Positions 42,505 to 52,494 of a stretch of 64,000 bases of DNA are shown in pieces; position 1 is the stretch's first letter, and each line of letters opens with the position of its first letter. This DNA is from Myroides odoratus DSM 2801 (GTDB taxonomy: Bacteria; Bacteroidota; Bacteroidia; Flavobacteriales; Flavobacteriaceae): the NCBI RefSeq assembly GCF_000243275.1, contig NZ_CM001437.1, positions 4,107,079 through 4,171,078 of the forward strand, read 5' to 3'. A program made the translations under genes and the position numbers. The notes beneath the pieces are model-generated. The model was not told where the DNA came from. It saw only the letters and a program-made list of their open reading frames with translations, and ran no database searches.

Positions 42505-44445
42505 TTATCCAATCAGTTTTTTAAACCAATCTTTTGCTTTTTCATATTGCTCCACAAAGAAAGATTCTTGATCGTCTTTTCTCTTTTCAACTGTGGGTAA
42601 AATATGTTCATAATAAGTTCCTTGCAAGAATTTGCGCAATAGAGCTTCACCGACAATAGGTTGATCATCATTTAATGCATGAGCTGCTTTGAGTAAATGG
42701 CGAATATCATATTGTAGAGGGAAAATATCGGGTACTTGTTTATTTAAATTAAGTAGTTGGTATACGGCTTGTCTACCCGTACGTACCGAACTTTCCATGG
42801 TAAATACTACATCATTATGCGTCTCAACAAATTGTCCAATTAATCCTAAATTGAGACAACCTTCAGGCACAACTTGAGGTCTATCCCCTTGAGCACGCGG
42901 CATAAACATAGAGGTAATATAAGGCATATAAGCCGTGCGAACAATTGTATTTTCAACTACTTGATTGAGCGAATCAATAATTCCTAAATGATAACATAGT
43001 TCAGCTAAAATCTCATTTCCCGTACAGGCAGGCATTGTTTTTTTGACGTAATTTCCATCTTTATCCATAAACAACGCATACACCCAAAGCACCAAAATAT
43101 CATCGGGTTGTGTAGGGAAGTGAGGTTGGCGATTACATGTAAAACTCATCAACCAGTTGGAATCCGTTATTGTAATAATACCACCAGTAACTGTTTTTCC
43201 AGAATACGGATCATTTACCGCATATTCCTTCAACTTATCAATTAGGGGTGAAGGTTTACAAGTTAAGGTGGCAGATTCCCAAGACGATTTTTCGATATTG
43301 GAACAGAATTTCTCTGGACGCCCAAAAACAGGCGATTTTGCAGCTAAATTTTTCCACAAGCTCCATCCTGGACTTTTGCCGCTTGTCGTATTATCGACTT
43401 TGGGTATTGGAACTGTTGTGTTAGTTCCATACGATGTGTCTTCTGTCATAGAACCTGTTGTAATCACAACAAAATCTTGCTCATTCATCTCGATACGCGT
43501 TTCTTGTCCGCCTTGATTAACTAGCAATCCCTTTACGAGTTTACCTGCTGTAGTACTGTGTAAATCAACGTCATGCACCAACGTATCCAATCGGATTTGC
43601 ACACCTAATTCAGTAAGGTGATTTCGAAGCGGTGCAACAAATGTATCATATTGATTGTATCGAGGAAAGACAAGAGCGGATAAATCTTTTAGTCCGTCAA
43701 TATCATGCAAGAAACGATGCATATACAATTTAAATTCCAGTAGGCTATGCCAGTTTTCAAAGGCAAACATAGTTCTCCAAAACGTCCAGAAATTACTCTC
43801 CAGAAAAGAAGAATGAAAGTATTGTTCTATCGTAATATCATCGAGTTCTTCTTTTCTTTTTAATAGCAATTTGATTAAAGCCATTTGATCTTTCTTGGAT
43901 AGTCCAAATTGGCTAAAATCTTTAATTTCTCCTAATTGATGAATGAATCTAGATTTAGAATAATTCGGATCATTGTCATTAATCAAGCGATATTCATCTA
44001 ATACACTATAAGGTTTAGGAAGCTCTAAAGCAGGTATATCCTGAAAGATATCCCAAAGGTTTTCATACGTCATATCCATTTCTCTTCCTCCGCGAACAAT
44101 ATAGCCTTCTTGCGCATTACCTGCACCATCTAAAGAACCACCATCAATGGATAATTGCTCTAAAAAGGTAATATTAGCTGCAGGAATACGACCATCGCGT
44201 ATAAAATAATAGGCTGCTGCCATACCTGCGATTCCACTACCTATAATATAGACTTTACTTTGAGAAAAATCTTTCGAAGGAATACCTTTATTGCGTTGAT
44301 AATTACCAGGTTCATCTGCAAAGGGCATCGAACGTTGAGCGGTATTAATAGGAGGTTCTGTGTTGCCATTAGGGGCCTGATTTACGTGCCCATACTTAGA
44401 GGAAGTCTCTAGTATCTTATCAAACTTTTGTGTGTCTACTTTCAT
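42505..44445 (-). CDS. ohyA: Oleate hydratase
   Basis: 646 residues, full length for the family. N-terminal extension, then FAD site [17 protein letters not shown], the conserved GGSLDGAGN and [26 protein letters not shown], which is the signature of myosin-cross-reactive antigen/oleate hydratase proteins. FAD-dependent addition of water to the cis-9 double bond of oleate, giving 10-hydroxystearate; detoxifies unsaturated fatty acids. Close to the well-studied Elizabethkingia enzyme by the visible motifs (recollection). Single gene. Confidence 0.95.
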   Translation of the reverse strand: MKVDTQKFDKILETSSKYGHVNQAPNGNTEPPINTAQRSMPFADEPGNYQRNKGIPSKDFSQSKVYIIGSGIAGMAAAYYFIRDGRIPAANITFLEQLSIDGGSLDGAGNAQEGYIVRGGREMDMTYENLWDIFQDIPALELPKPYSVLDEYRLINDNDPNYSKSRFIHQLGEIKDFSQFGLSKKDQMALIKLLLKRKEELDDITIEQYFHSSFLESNFWTFWRTMFAFENWHSLLEFKLYMHRFLHDIDGLKDLSALVFPRYNQYDTFVAPLRNHLTELGVQIRLDTLVHDVDLHSTTAGKLVKGLLVNQGGQETRIEMNEQDFVVITTGSMTEDTSYGTNTTVPIPKVDNTTSGKSPGWSLWKNLAAKSPVFGRPEKFCSNIEKSSWESATLTCKPSPLIDKLKEYAVNDPYSGKTVTGGIITITDSNWLMSFTCNRQPHFPTQPDDILVLWVYALFMDKDGNYVKKTMPACTGNEILAELCYHLGIIDSLNQVVENTIVRTAYMPYITSMFMPRAQGDRPQVVPEGCLNLGLIGQFVETHNDVVFTMESSVRTGRQAVYQLLNLNKQVPDIFPLQYDIRHLLKAAHALNDDQPIVGEALLRKFLQGTYYEHILPTVEKRKDDQESFFVEQYEKAKDWFKKLIG

Positions 44446-44748
44446 TTTTTGGTTTTATTAGTAATATTCACTTAAAATTAAAGAAATATTATTTAGTATA
44501 ACCATTTTAAAGTAGAAATAAGTAATAATAGTTGAATAATTTAATAAATAGAAATAGATTTTTGTTTTATTTATGTATAATATATTTTATACCCATTATT
44601 CTTGCCAATTGAACGGAGATTACAGCACCATAGGCTAAAAACAGCATCATTATACAGCAAACGAGTATAAATTAGATAAAATTGTACAGCCACTCACACA
44701 GCGTAGGTTGTATAATTTTTCATTCAAATAAAATTAAAACTAGAATCT
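44446..44748. other. Divergent intergenic region, about 300 bp
   Basis: AT-rich spacer between oleate hydratase and the HPP gene; no gene recognised. Confidence 0.45.
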
Positions 44749-44756
44749 TATCTTTG
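44749..44756 (+). promoter_or_regulatory. -7 promoter box of the HPP-family gene
   Basis: TATCTTTG, 41 bp before the ATG. Confidence 0.55.
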
Positions 44757-44797
44757 TCAGATGTAATATATTTGCAATCCAACAGAGGTAGAGCAAA

Positions 44798-45385
44798 ATG
44801 TCCATAAAAAAAAACAAAATGTACCGCAGAACTCGTTATTTGCTGTACAAAGAAACACTAGTTGATTTTAAAGAACACTTTTGGGCTTTTATAGGCTCAT
44901 TTATTGGTTTAGGAACCATTTGTTATCTTCATTATGAAGCGTTTTCGCAGTATGATTTAACACTCCTGATTGGTTCTTTTGGAGCGAGTTGTGTCTTGAT
45001 CTATGGGGCAATTGGAAGCCCTTTAGCACAGCCCAAAAACTTATTCTTAGGCCATATTATTTCAGCCCTGATTGGGGTGACCATCTATAAACTATTAGGT
45101 CAATATATTTGGGTCGCGGCTCCTTTAGCTGTTTCCTTATCCATTATTGGTATGCAAATGGCCAAAGCGCTCCATCCTCCTGGAGGCGCAACGGCTTTGA
45201 TTGCTGTTACGGGAGGGAGTAGTATTACCAACCTCGGGTATGAATATGTGGTTTCACCCGTAATTACAGGTGTTACGATTTTGTTTATTGCAGCACTTAT
45301 TTTCAACAATATTCCGCACAAACGACAATATCCTGTTCGATCGTTTATTCTTTTACATCGAATAAAAAAACGAAAATCTAATTAG
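44798..45385 (+). CDS. HPP-family membrane protein
   Basis: 195 residues with four membrane helices. The family-defining HPP motif is present in MAKALHPPGGATALIAVTGG, and FGASCVLIYGAIGSPLAQPKN matches the second conserved block. Some HPP proteins (chloroplast/cyanobacterial) transport nitrite, but the role in Bacteroidetes is not set. Single gene followed by a long terminator. Confidence 0.9.
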   Translation: MSIKKNKMYRRTRYLLYKETLVDFKEHFWAFIGSFIGLGTICYLHYEAFSQYDLTLLIGSFGASCVLIYGAIGSPLAQPKNLFLGHIISALIGVTIYKLLGQYIWVAAPLAVSLSIIGMQMAKALHPPGGATALIAVTGGSSITNLGYEYVVSPVITGVTILFIAALIFNNIPHKRQYPVRSFILLHRIKKRKSN

Positions 45386-45423
45386 TATTTATAATAGAAT
45401 AGCTTTTATTTTGTTCTAGTATC

Positions 45424-45473
45424 AACCAAAAGATCCTCCATTATATGTGCATATAATAGAGGATCTTTTGGTT
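45424..45473. terminator. Long bidirectional terminator
   Basis: Stem of about 20 bp: aaccaaaagatcctc pairs with gaggatcttttggtt, with an inner ttatat/atataa stem. Shared by the convergent genes. Confidence 0.88.
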
Positions 45474-45486
45474 AAAAATATATTTT

Positions 45487-45813
45487 TTATTCTATCACTG
45501 TCTTAATAAATTTAACTCTTTTGATTGTTACCCAACTTGGAAATTCACCTTGTGTACACACATAGGCATTTACAATATTTCCTAAAACTTCCTGCATTTC
45601 TGAAGGTGGCGTGCTACCTACAAATGGATGAGTAACGTCAAGTGTATATAAAATTGGGCGAGGAAAAAGTTCTCCTCGAAAAGTACAAGTAAGTTTTAAA
45701 TCATATACAGTTTCTGTATAATGCATTACAGGCACAGTATTGCCTGAATTTTGAACCTGAGCAAATGCTCCAATCGATAGCATAAAAGCTAATACTAAAA
45801 GTAAATTTTTCAT
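45487..45813 (-). CDS. Small exported protein (family B, member 1)
   Basis: 108 residues. Signal peptide MKNLLLVLAFMLSIGAFAQ is nearly identical to that of the gene at 55867-56178. The mature parts are homologous at low identity: ILYTLDV / AIYSLEI, then a helix ending NAYVCTQGEFPSWV / QDYICEYGYFPIYV, so Y-(V/I)-C-x-x-G-x-F-P-x-(W/Y)-V is the family signature. A second Cys lies earlier (KLTCTF / CYYAF region). Unknown family; probably periplasmic with one disulfide. Single gene. Confidence 0.6.
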   Translation of the reverse strand: MKNLLLVLAFMLSIGAFAQVQNSGNTVPVMHYTETVYDLKLTCTFRGELFPRPILYTLDVTHPFVGSTPPSEMQEVLGNIVNAYVCTQGEFPSWVTIKRVKFIKTVIE

Positions 45814-45977
45814 ACGATATTATATTTAATTTAAGTTAAATATAAATTATATTAATCAACTTAGATAACACGAATTATGTAATTAACAAATTGTATAGTT
45901 TTGCTATATTTATTTCCCTTCAACTTATTCATACAGCCTAGGAAAAACGAGTCTACTCAAAAGATAGGAATAAAGGT

Positions 45978-47258
45978 CTATTTCGCAGCTAAATCAGCTT
46001 CTTTTTTGGCTAGGTAAAAATCATACGTATAAACATTATACGGCAAGATGCGTTTTGCAAAATATTTAGCTGTAAAACTTCCTAATAACAAGGGAATGAA
46101 CAGTTGATATCCATTCGGCACTAAGTTACAGACCAAAATTAAAGCGGTTAAGGGCGCATAAATAGAAGCGGATAAGGTCGCTGCGGCACCTACTAAAGCA
46201 AAATTAAGCGGGATGAGTGCTAGTCCGAATTGAGCATTGCAAATATGAGCAAATAAAACACCTAAGAAAGCTCCAGCTACAATACTAGGAGCAAATACAC
46301 CACCATCTCCACCTGCGCCCAAAGTTAATGCGGCAGCTACAGGTTTTAGTAGCATTAAAAAGGCTAAACTATATAATGTGATAACGTGCGTTGGATTGAG
46401 AATCTCTTTTAACCCGTGATAACTATCTCCATATAATACTGGAAATAAAAGAATAAAAAGTCCGACAGAAATAGCCCCCAAATTGACACGTAGGAAATTG
46501 TTATTAATATTTCCGAACAGCTTTTTCATGCGGGTAACTAACAAGGTAAAGTAAACCGATAACAATCCACACAACAAGCTTAATACCAAAAACAAAGGAA
46601 TAGCATATTCATTCCAAGTTGTTATTTTAAAAGGCAATAGGGACTCGTAGTTAAAGAATAAGATGAAGGCTAAAGACAACAAGGCCGATGTACCACAACT
46701 AATGAATAACGTTTTACTTGTCTTTCGCGCAATCACTTCCAAAGCAAAAAGTAAACCTGCCAAAGGGCTTCCAAATAGTAAAGCGACACCCGCTGTAACT
46801 CCAGCACAAATCAATTCCTTTTTATACTTATTTGCAGAGAAATGCTTTGTATGAACCATATTCCCGACGGTTGCAGTAGCCACCACAGAAGAGACTTCTA
46901 TACCGGTAGATCCACCCGTAGATACCGTTAAGAAACCATTGATTAAATGGGAAGGTATTTTAAAAGCAGGAAGGTGATCTTTGCGTTGATCTAGTGTTTT
47001 GTATATCTCGGTAATTCCCTTATTCTTACGTCCTTTAAATACTAACTTACGCAAAAAATAAATCGCCGTTATTCCAAGGGTAGGAAGAATAATAAAAAGT
47101 AATTTTTGCGTCTCAGATACCGTTTCAAAAATGAAGTGTTCTGCTTTTTCCGTTGCTTGTTGGGTAATAAAAACTAAGAGTAAACTGCTTATACTTACAA
47201 GAGCAGAAGCTAGAATTAATTTAAATACATGCTGATTGGTAATTTGCTGTCTTTTCAT
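45978..47258 (-). CDS. ClC-family voltage-gated chloride channel/antiporter
   Basis: 426 residues, about 10-12 membrane helices. ClC landmarks: GGSTGIEVSSVVATATVGNMV in place of GREGPxxQ, FGSPLAGLLFALEVI, and GAGGDGGVFAPSIVAGAFLG, the selectivity-filter GxFxP. No CBS domains at the C-terminus. Exchanges or conducts Cl- across the inner membrane. Whether it is channel or antiporter depends on the gating and proton glutamates, which I did not map with certainty. Confidence 0.9.
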   Translation of the reverse strand: MKRQQITNQHVFKLILASALVSISSLLLVFITQQATEKAEHFIFETVSETQKLLFIILPTLGITAIYFLRKLVFKGRKNKGITEIYKTLDQRKDHLPAFKIPSHLINGFLTVSTGGSTGIEVSSVVATATVGNMVHTKHFSANKYKKELICAGVTAGVALLFGSPLAGLLFALEVIARKTSKTLFISCGTSALLSLAFILFFNYESLLPFKITTWNEYAIPLFLVLSLLCGLLSVYFTLLVTRMKKLFGNINNNFLRVNLGAISVGLFILLFPVLYGDSYHGLKEILNPTHVITLYSLAFLMLLKPVAAALTLGAGGDGGVFAPSIVAGAFLGVLFAHICNAQFGLALIPLNFALVGAAATLSASIYAPLTALILVCNLVPNGYQLFIPLLLGSFTAKYFAKRILPYNVYTYDFYLAKKEADLAAK

Positions 47259-47441
47259 TTACACTAAATATAATTGTAGTCTAGTTTTACCTGTCTATCC
47301 TTACTACAGAACGGGCAGAAGTGGATACAAACCTCTTTTATAAGAAATCGTTGCAAAAGTATAAAAAACAGTAAAAAATGGGTGTTAAATCCGTATTGTT
47401 TTTTTATATAGTAGTTCTGTATAAAAAAACAGGAAAATCTC

Positions 47442-48230
47442 TTATCTTTTTTGTCTCATTTCAAGAGGGCGTATTCCCGTATACTCATAAAAGGCATTGC
47501 TGAATGACCCCAGCGTTACATAACCAACTGTATTGGCTATTTCACTGATTGAATGCTCCGTTTTGACCAATAACTCAATGGCTTTTACGATGCGTACCGT
47601 TTTCAAATATTGCAAAAACGAAATTTGAAGTTCTGCTTGAAATAGACGTGAAACTGAGCGTTCACTAAGGTTGAACTTATCACTAATGGCTGCTAAAGTT
47701 AATTGCTGACCAAAATGGATATCCAGGTAATCGGTTATTTTAATGATACGAGGATGATCACTGAAAGGCAACTGTAATTGCATATTCTTATTGATGGAAG
47801 AAGGCAGTATATTTTTTAAGGCTTGTAGGAACTCAAAGTTTGGGGTTTGAGGATTCACCATCTGATTGTGCCAGCATTCCGTATAGGCAATCATTTCCAC
47901 AACCAAATCAGAAGCCGCATAAATGCCAAGTTCAGCGTAAAAAGGATGTTTAGCATCATCATGGGTATAAAAATACAGGGAACGCAATACAGTAGCCGAG
48001 TGACTAAGTTTCAGAATATGAGGAACTCCTTTGGGGATCCAAAAGAAATATTTAGCCGGAACCACATAGGTTATATTGTCTACCGTAACATACGTAATTC
48101 CCCCTTCTACATAGGTTAATTGCCCTTTCTCATGTTGGTGTAGGGGATAGCGTTTATCTGATTTTTCATGTGTTACAAATACGCCGTCTGGAACGGTATC
48201 TATAAAGTCTAAGGAATCGATGATTCTCAT
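47442..48230 (-). CDS. AraC-family regulator divergent from an efflux operon
   Basis: 262 residues. Cupin-type N-terminal sensor (HEKGQLTYVEGGITYVTVDNITYVVPAKYFFWIPKGVPH) and C-terminal AraC domain (QLTLAAISDKFNLSERSVSRLFQAELQISFLQYLKTVRIVKAIELL, SISEIANTVGYVTLGSFSNAFYEYTGIRPLEMRQ). It is transcribed away from the TolC-HlyD-MFS operon at 48360. Two copies of TTTCGAAGTACAA in the gap fit auto- and target-gene control. Confidence 0.9.
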   Translation of the reverse strand: MRIIDSLDFIDTVPDGVFVTHEKSDKRYPLHQHEKGQLTYVEGGITYVTVDNITYVVPAKYFFWIPKGVPHILKLSHSATVLRSLYFYTHDDAKHPFYAELGIYAASDLVVEMIAYTECWHNQMVNPQTPNFEFLQALKNILPSSINKNMQLQLPFSDHPRIIKITDYLDIHFGQQLTLAAISDKFNLSERSVSRLFQAELQISFLQYLKTVRIVKAIELLVKTEHSISEIANTVGYVTLGSFSNAFYEYTGIRPLEMRQKR

Positions 48231-48245
48231 GGGTTCTTTTACTTA

Positions 48246-48258
48246 TTTCGAAGTACAA
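48246..48258. promoter_or_regulatory. Operator copy 1 over the AraC promoter
   Basis: TTTCGAAGTACAA. It overlaps the minus-strand -7 box TACTTTTG (48263-48256) of the araC-type gene, so binding here would repress it. Confidence 0.65.
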
Positions 48259-48302
48259 AAGTAAGCATGATTTTTGTCTGGTTTCAATAAAAAGTTGACT
48301 AT

Positions 48303-48315
48303 TTTCGAAGTACAA
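48303..48315 (+). promoter_or_regulatory. Operator copy 2 upstream of the efflux promoter
   Basis: Identical TTTCGAAGTACAA, same orientation as copy 1 and 57 bp apart. It ends 18 bp before the efflux -7 box, an activator position. Confidence 0.65.
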
Positions 48316-48333
48316 GATATAGTGTACTCTCTT

Positions 48334-48341
48334 TAATTTTG
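48334..48341 (+). promoter_or_regulatory. -7 promoter box of the AraC-controlled efflux operon
   Basis: TAATTTTG, 18 bp before the ATG at 48360. Confidence 0.65.
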
Positions 48342-48359
48342 CGCCGTTAAAAATTGTAT

Positions 48360-49697
48360 ATGAATCTCGGAAGTCACTTTCTACTCCCTGTGTTTGCTAG
48401 CAGTGCCTTGATAGGCTATAGTCAAACCACTCCCGTGTTGATGGTTCAAAAGGATACCATCCACCTGACTTTATCGGACGTTTGGCAGCAAACAGATGTC
48501 CAAAGCAAACAAGCCTTACTTCACATCAAAGCGCAGCAAATTAGTAGAGAAAATACAAAAGATGCTGAAATGGGTAGATACCCTGTGTTTAATGGAATAG
48601 CGAAAGTAGAACAGGCCAGTAATATTCCTGTGTATTCCGATGGTATATTCAACAAGCCCGAACAGCATGATGTGATTCATACGCTTTATCATACAGGAGT
48701 TTCGATGTATCTCAACCTCTACAGTGGAAATCGTCAGAACCTAGAAATCGCAGCACGCAAAACCGAAGAACAAAAAACAGCGATTATAGCCGAATTATCA
48801 CAGTCAGAAGTTCGCCTAGAAGCAGCAAAGTGTTATTTGACACTGGCCAAAGTATTGCGCTTTAGAACCGTGATTCAACACGATATTGCCGATCAACAAG
48901 AGCAATTGGCCGAAGTAGAAAAGCTCTACGAACATGGTGTTATTCTCAAAAGCGATGTATTGCGTGCTACAATGGAAGTATCGAAACGAGAAATGACATT
49001 GGTACAGATAGAAAATGATATTCTAATCGAAAATCAAAAGTTAGTTCTATTACTGGGCCGTAAGGATTCAGATTTTATCAAGCCAGAAGCATATTCAACT
49101 GCTGCGATGCCTTTAGAACCCTATGAAGAGGCGCTAGAGATTGCCTCTGTTTATGCACATAAACAATTACTTTCAACCACCAATTTAGCCCTTAGTGCGA
49201 TTGAACAAAAGAAAGTAAAAGCACAAAACAAACCCAGTATAGGATTAATAGGAAACTTCACCATGGCCAATCCGCAAATCTTCTTATATCCTTACAATCC
49301 CAGTTGGTATAGTTTAGGAACCATTGGCGTACAGGTATCCATTCCTATTTCCTACCTGTATCACAATACCCATAAAGTACGCAGTCGTGCGTTAGAACAT
49401 GAAAAAGAAGAAATCCAACATCACTACGTTCAAGACCAGATAAAACAAGAGGTACAAGAAGCTTACTTGCGCTATACCGAATCTTTAGTACAAATAGAAG
49501 TTTGTACAAAAAACAGTGCCCAAGCAGCTGAAAATGCTCGTATCATCAAGCAGACCTATTTTAATAAGTTAGCCTTACTAACGGATTTATTAGATGCGAA
49601 TCTACAGCATTTACAAACGCAATTTGAATTAGAAGCGGCTAAGTTAGATAGCCTTTACAAGTATTATACCCTTCAACAAGTCAAAGGATTATTATAA
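48360..49697 (+). CDS. TolC-family outer membrane protein (second efflux system)
   Basis: 445 residues from ATG 48360; the TTG at 48354 is less likely. Signal peptide LGSHFLLPVFASSALIGYSQ, then OEP repeats with long helices: LTLSDVWQQTDVQSKQALLHIKAQQ, EMGRYPVFNGIAKVEQ, YLTLAKVLRFRTVIQHDIADQQEQLAEVEKLYEHGVILKSDVLRA. Outer-membrane duct of the pump encoded by the next two genes; its stop overlaps the next start by 1 bp (TAATG). Confidence 0.9.
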   Translation: MNLGSHFLLPVFASSALIGYSQTTPVLMVQKDTIHLTLSDVWQQTDVQSKQALLHIKAQQISRENTKDAEMGRYPVFNGIAKVEQASNIPVYSDGIFNKPEQHDVIHTLYHTGVSMYLNLYSGNRQNLEIAARKTEEQKTAIIAELSQSEVRLEAAKCYLTLAKVLRFRTVIQHDIADQQEQLAEVEKLYEHGVILKSDVLRATMEVSKREMTLVQIENDILIENQKLVLLLGRKDSDFIKPEAYSTAAMPLEPYEEALEIASVYAHKQLLSTTNLALSAIEQKKVKAQNKPSIGLIGNFTMANPQIFLYPYNPSWYSLGTIGVQVSIPISYLYHNTHKVRSRALEHEKEEIQHHYVQDQIKQEVQEAYLRYTESLVQIEVCTKNSAQAAENARIIKQTYFNKLALLTDLLDANLQHLQTQFELEAAKLDSLYKYYTLQQVKGLL

Positions 49698-50770
49698 TGG
49701 ATACAAAGACACGTATTAGAATTACAGATCGCTTTATTACGCGTGTAACCCGTTACATCGCATTAGTTGTTATTTTTTTTGGTTGCATCTGGGGGCTGAA
49801 TACCCTTTGGACATATTGGAAATATGAACAAACCAATGATGCACAAGTACAAGAGTATATTAATCCTGTTATTGCAAGAGTAGGAGGGTACCTCACGGAA
49901 GTTCGCTTTGAGGAAAATGAGCTCGTTGCTCAGGGAGATACCTTACTCATCGTTGACAATAGAGAGTATATTTATGCACAGGCAGAAACAACCGCTGATA
50001 TTCAAAAACAATATGCGCAATTGAAAGAATTAGAAGCCCGTCAATATACTTTGTCGTTAACGGCGGCGGCGGCTCAGAGTCAAATCCAAGGACGCGCATC
50101 CAAATACAATCAACAGGAATTAGATTACAACCGATATCACCAACTCTATCAAGCGGATGCAGCTACTGCCCAACAACTAGAAGAGAAACGCGCCCAACTT
50201 GATCTTGATCGCAGTGATTGGCAAAGTAGTGTAGAACATGCACAAGCAGCTAAATCGAGTATTGCTGATATCGAGGCACAAAAGAAAGTGCTAGAAAAAG
50301 AAATTGCTAGATTGGAACAACTTCAAAATTACAAAGACTTGACGGTCGGCTATACTGTTATTACCGCTCCCTATCGCGGTAGAATGGGTAAGCGAAGTAT
50401 AGATTTAGGGCAGATGATTACGCCAGGTCAAGTTTTAACCTATATGGTCAATGATGAAACACCGAAATGGATTGTAGCCAACTTTAAGGAAACACAGATC
50501 AGAAATATCCAGGTAGGTGATGAAGCAGTCCTAGCAGTAGATGCTTATCCTGATACTCCATTTACAGGAAAGGTCATTTCTATTGCACCGGCTACAGGGT
50601 CTAGCTTCTCATTATTACCACCCGATAATGCTACAGGGAACTTCGTTAAGATTGTACAACGAATCCCTGTGCGTATCGAGATTACAGCCCCTCGTGATTC
50701 AGAAGAACTGCTGAAAGCAGGGATGAATGTCCAAGTGCTGATTTCAAAAAATCAAGTCCATGCAAAATAG
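49697..50770 (+). CDS. HlyD/EmrA-family membrane fusion protein (second efflux system)
   Basis: 357 residues. N-terminal anchor (YIALVVIFFGCIWGLNTLWTYW), lipoyl halves (QTNDAQVQEYINPVIARVGGYLTEVRF, ITAPYRGRMGKRSIDLGQMITPGQ), a coiled-coil hairpin and the barrel end NATGNFVKIVQRIPVRIEI. The last 11 bp overlap the transporter gene. Parallel in design to the protein at 38397-39542. Confidence 0.93.
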   Translation: MDTKTRIRITDRFITRVTRYIALVVIFFGCIWGLNTLWTYWKYEQTNDAQVQEYINPVIARVGGYLTEVRFEENELVAQGDTLLIVDNREYIYAQAETTADIQKQYAQLKELEARQYTLSLTAAAAQSQIQGRASKYNQQELDYNRYHQLYQADAATAQQLEEKRAQLDLDRSDWQSSVEHAQAAKSSIADIEAQKKVLEKEIARLEQLQNYKDLTVGYTVITAPYRGRMGKRSIDLGQMITPGQVLTYMVNDETPKWIVANFKETQIRNIQVGDEAVLAVDAYPDTPFTGKVISIAPATGSSFSLLPPDNATGNFVKIVQRIPVRIEITAPRDSEELLKAGMNVQVLISKNQVHAK

Positions 50771-52355
50771 CGAACCAACCGCATTATTCGTTGATTGGAT
50801 TCCAGAATGGGCCGTACGCGTCATCCTTTTTGTACTTTTGATGCCGAGTATTGTGCTCTTTTTTCTACCTGCTGCTAATGCTACTGCAGCAGCAGGTTAT
50901 TTTGGATGTGATCCTCGAGATATCCAATTTTCAGTTTCCTTACTATATGCCGGTTTTGTCTCTTTTTATAGCCTAGAACGACGTTTTTTTACGTATCTCG
51001 CAACGAAAGAATACTTTATCATCTTTAATGTTTTACAACTCTTAGGTTGCGTGGTGTTGTATCATGTACAAGCGTGGTGTATCGTATTTCCCATTCGATT
51101 TTTACAAGGTATGTTATTTGCTAGCACCGTAAATCTATGCATTTCAACGCTGTATATACGCCTCGAAAGTTCGAAAGCAAGAGAGATCTCTTTCTCTTGT
51201 TTTTACGGTATTTTGATCTGCGCCACCCCGTTTAATCAGCTTATTACCTCAGATTTAATTGATCAGTACGACTATTCTTTTTTATACCAAGCCGCTGCCT
51301 TTTCTTTTATTCCGGGATTAATTCTGATTATGCTTACGATGAATCACGTACGGCTGAATCGCAAGTTGCCTTTGTATTGTTTAGACTGGGAGAGCTTTGT
51401 ACTCTATGCTGTTGCGATTGTACTCTTCGGATATATTGCGATTTATGGCCAACAGTATTACTGGTTTGAAGATGAAACGATTCGTTGGGCTGGATTGGGC
51501 ATCCTACTTGCACTAGCGATTTTTGTTATTCGCCAGAAATTCCTAAAAAGACCTTACATCAATTGGAATGTATGGAACTATAGAAATTTTAAAATCGGAC
51601 TATTTTTGCTCTTTATCTTATACCTCTGTCGTTTTGCTTCAGGTATAAGCAATACGCACTTCATTACTTCGCTTCACTTAGATCCTCGACACTTATCTTA
51701 TCTCAATGTCTATAACCTGATCGGATTAGTAACAGGTGTAGTAGTTGCTTGTATTTGGCTGTTAAAGCGATGGCCCATGCGCTTGATTTGGAGTTTGGGT
51801 TTTTCGTTTCTATTTGTTTATCACTTGGGGATGTACTTCCTGTTTGTTCCTACAGCGAATACGGATGCTTACTACGTCTTATTGTTTTGCCAAGGATTTG
51901 GAGTGGGACTATTGATGGTGCCTACGATTATCTATTGTATTGCGTCAGTTCCTATTGAATTAGGAGCTTCAGCCGCAGCGATTTGTTTAGCCATTCGTTA
52001 TTTGGGTTACACAACGAGTATTGCCGTAATGAATTACTATAATCTCTATAGTAGCAATCTTCATCAAAGTCGTTTTTCCGATTATTTAAATTATGCCAAT
52101 CCATGGCTTCAACAAAAACTAACGCAAGGGATGCATAAATTAGAGGCTAGGGGACTCTTACATACACCAGCAGAACAGGCCAGTACCAAACTCTTACTTA
52201 CGGACGTAAACAAGCAGGTTGAATTGAGGTATGCGATGGATTATTATGAGCTTATGTGCTGGATGTTAGTCATCATTATCCTTTTAGTCATTTTCACGCC
52301 CTATTTAAGTAAAACTTGGGTGTATTTAAAATCTAGAACGGTATCTCCTTTTTAA
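50760..52355 (+). CDS. MFS transporter, DHA2-like (second efflux system)
   Basis: 531 residues with about 14 membrane helices. Overall plan as EmrB (RFLQGMLFASTVNLCISTLYIRLESSKAREISFS in the motif B/C region), but the canonical motifs are eroded: the motif A Arg/Gly set reads LYAGFVSFYSLERRFFTYL and motif C lacks its GPxxG. It also carries an Asp/Glu-poor first helix. It is probably a divergent member of the family whose substrate differs from the pump at 36811. End of the AraC-controlled operon; strong terminator downstream. Confidence 0.85.
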   Translation: MQNSEPTALFVDWIPEWAVRVILFVLLMPSIVLFFLPAANATAAAGYFGCDPRDIQFSVSLLYAGFVSFYSLERRFFTYLATKEYFIIFNVLQLLGCVVLYHVQAWCIVFPIRFLQGMLFASTVNLCISTLYIRLESSKAREISFSCFYGILICATPFNQLITSDLIDQYDYSFLYQAAAFSFIPGLILIMLTMNHVRLNRKLPLYCLDWESFVLYAVAIVLFGYIAIYGQQYYWFEDETIRWAGLGILLALAIFVIRQKFLKRPYINWNVWNYRNFKIGLFLLFILYLCRFASGISNTHFITSLHLDPRHLSYLNVYNLIGLVTGVVVACIWLLKRWPMRLIWSLGFSFLFVYHLGMYFLFVPTANTDAYYVLLFCQGFGVGLLMVPTIIYCIASVPIELGASAAAICLAIRYLGYTTSIAVMNYYNLYSSNLHQSRFSDYLNYANPWLQQKLTQGMHKLEARGLLHTPAEQASTKLLLTDVNKQVELRYAMDYYELMCWMLVIIILLVIFTPYLSKTWVYLKSRTVSPF

Positions 52356-52413
52356 TTGAATAAAACAGATGGAGAGATATCAATGCGCCATAAATAGCAA
52401 GATCGAACTACTA

Positions 52414-52459
52414 CAAGTATTGAAAATCAAAACTCTGATTTTCAATACTTGTTTTTTTA
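52414..52459 (+). terminator. Terminator of the second efflux operon
   Basis: Perfect 16-bp stem (caagtattgaaaatca with its complement), 6-nt loop, then seven T. Confidence 0.9.
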
Positions 52460-52494
52460 GTTGTTGAAAACACAACGCTTTAACGATTGCCGTT

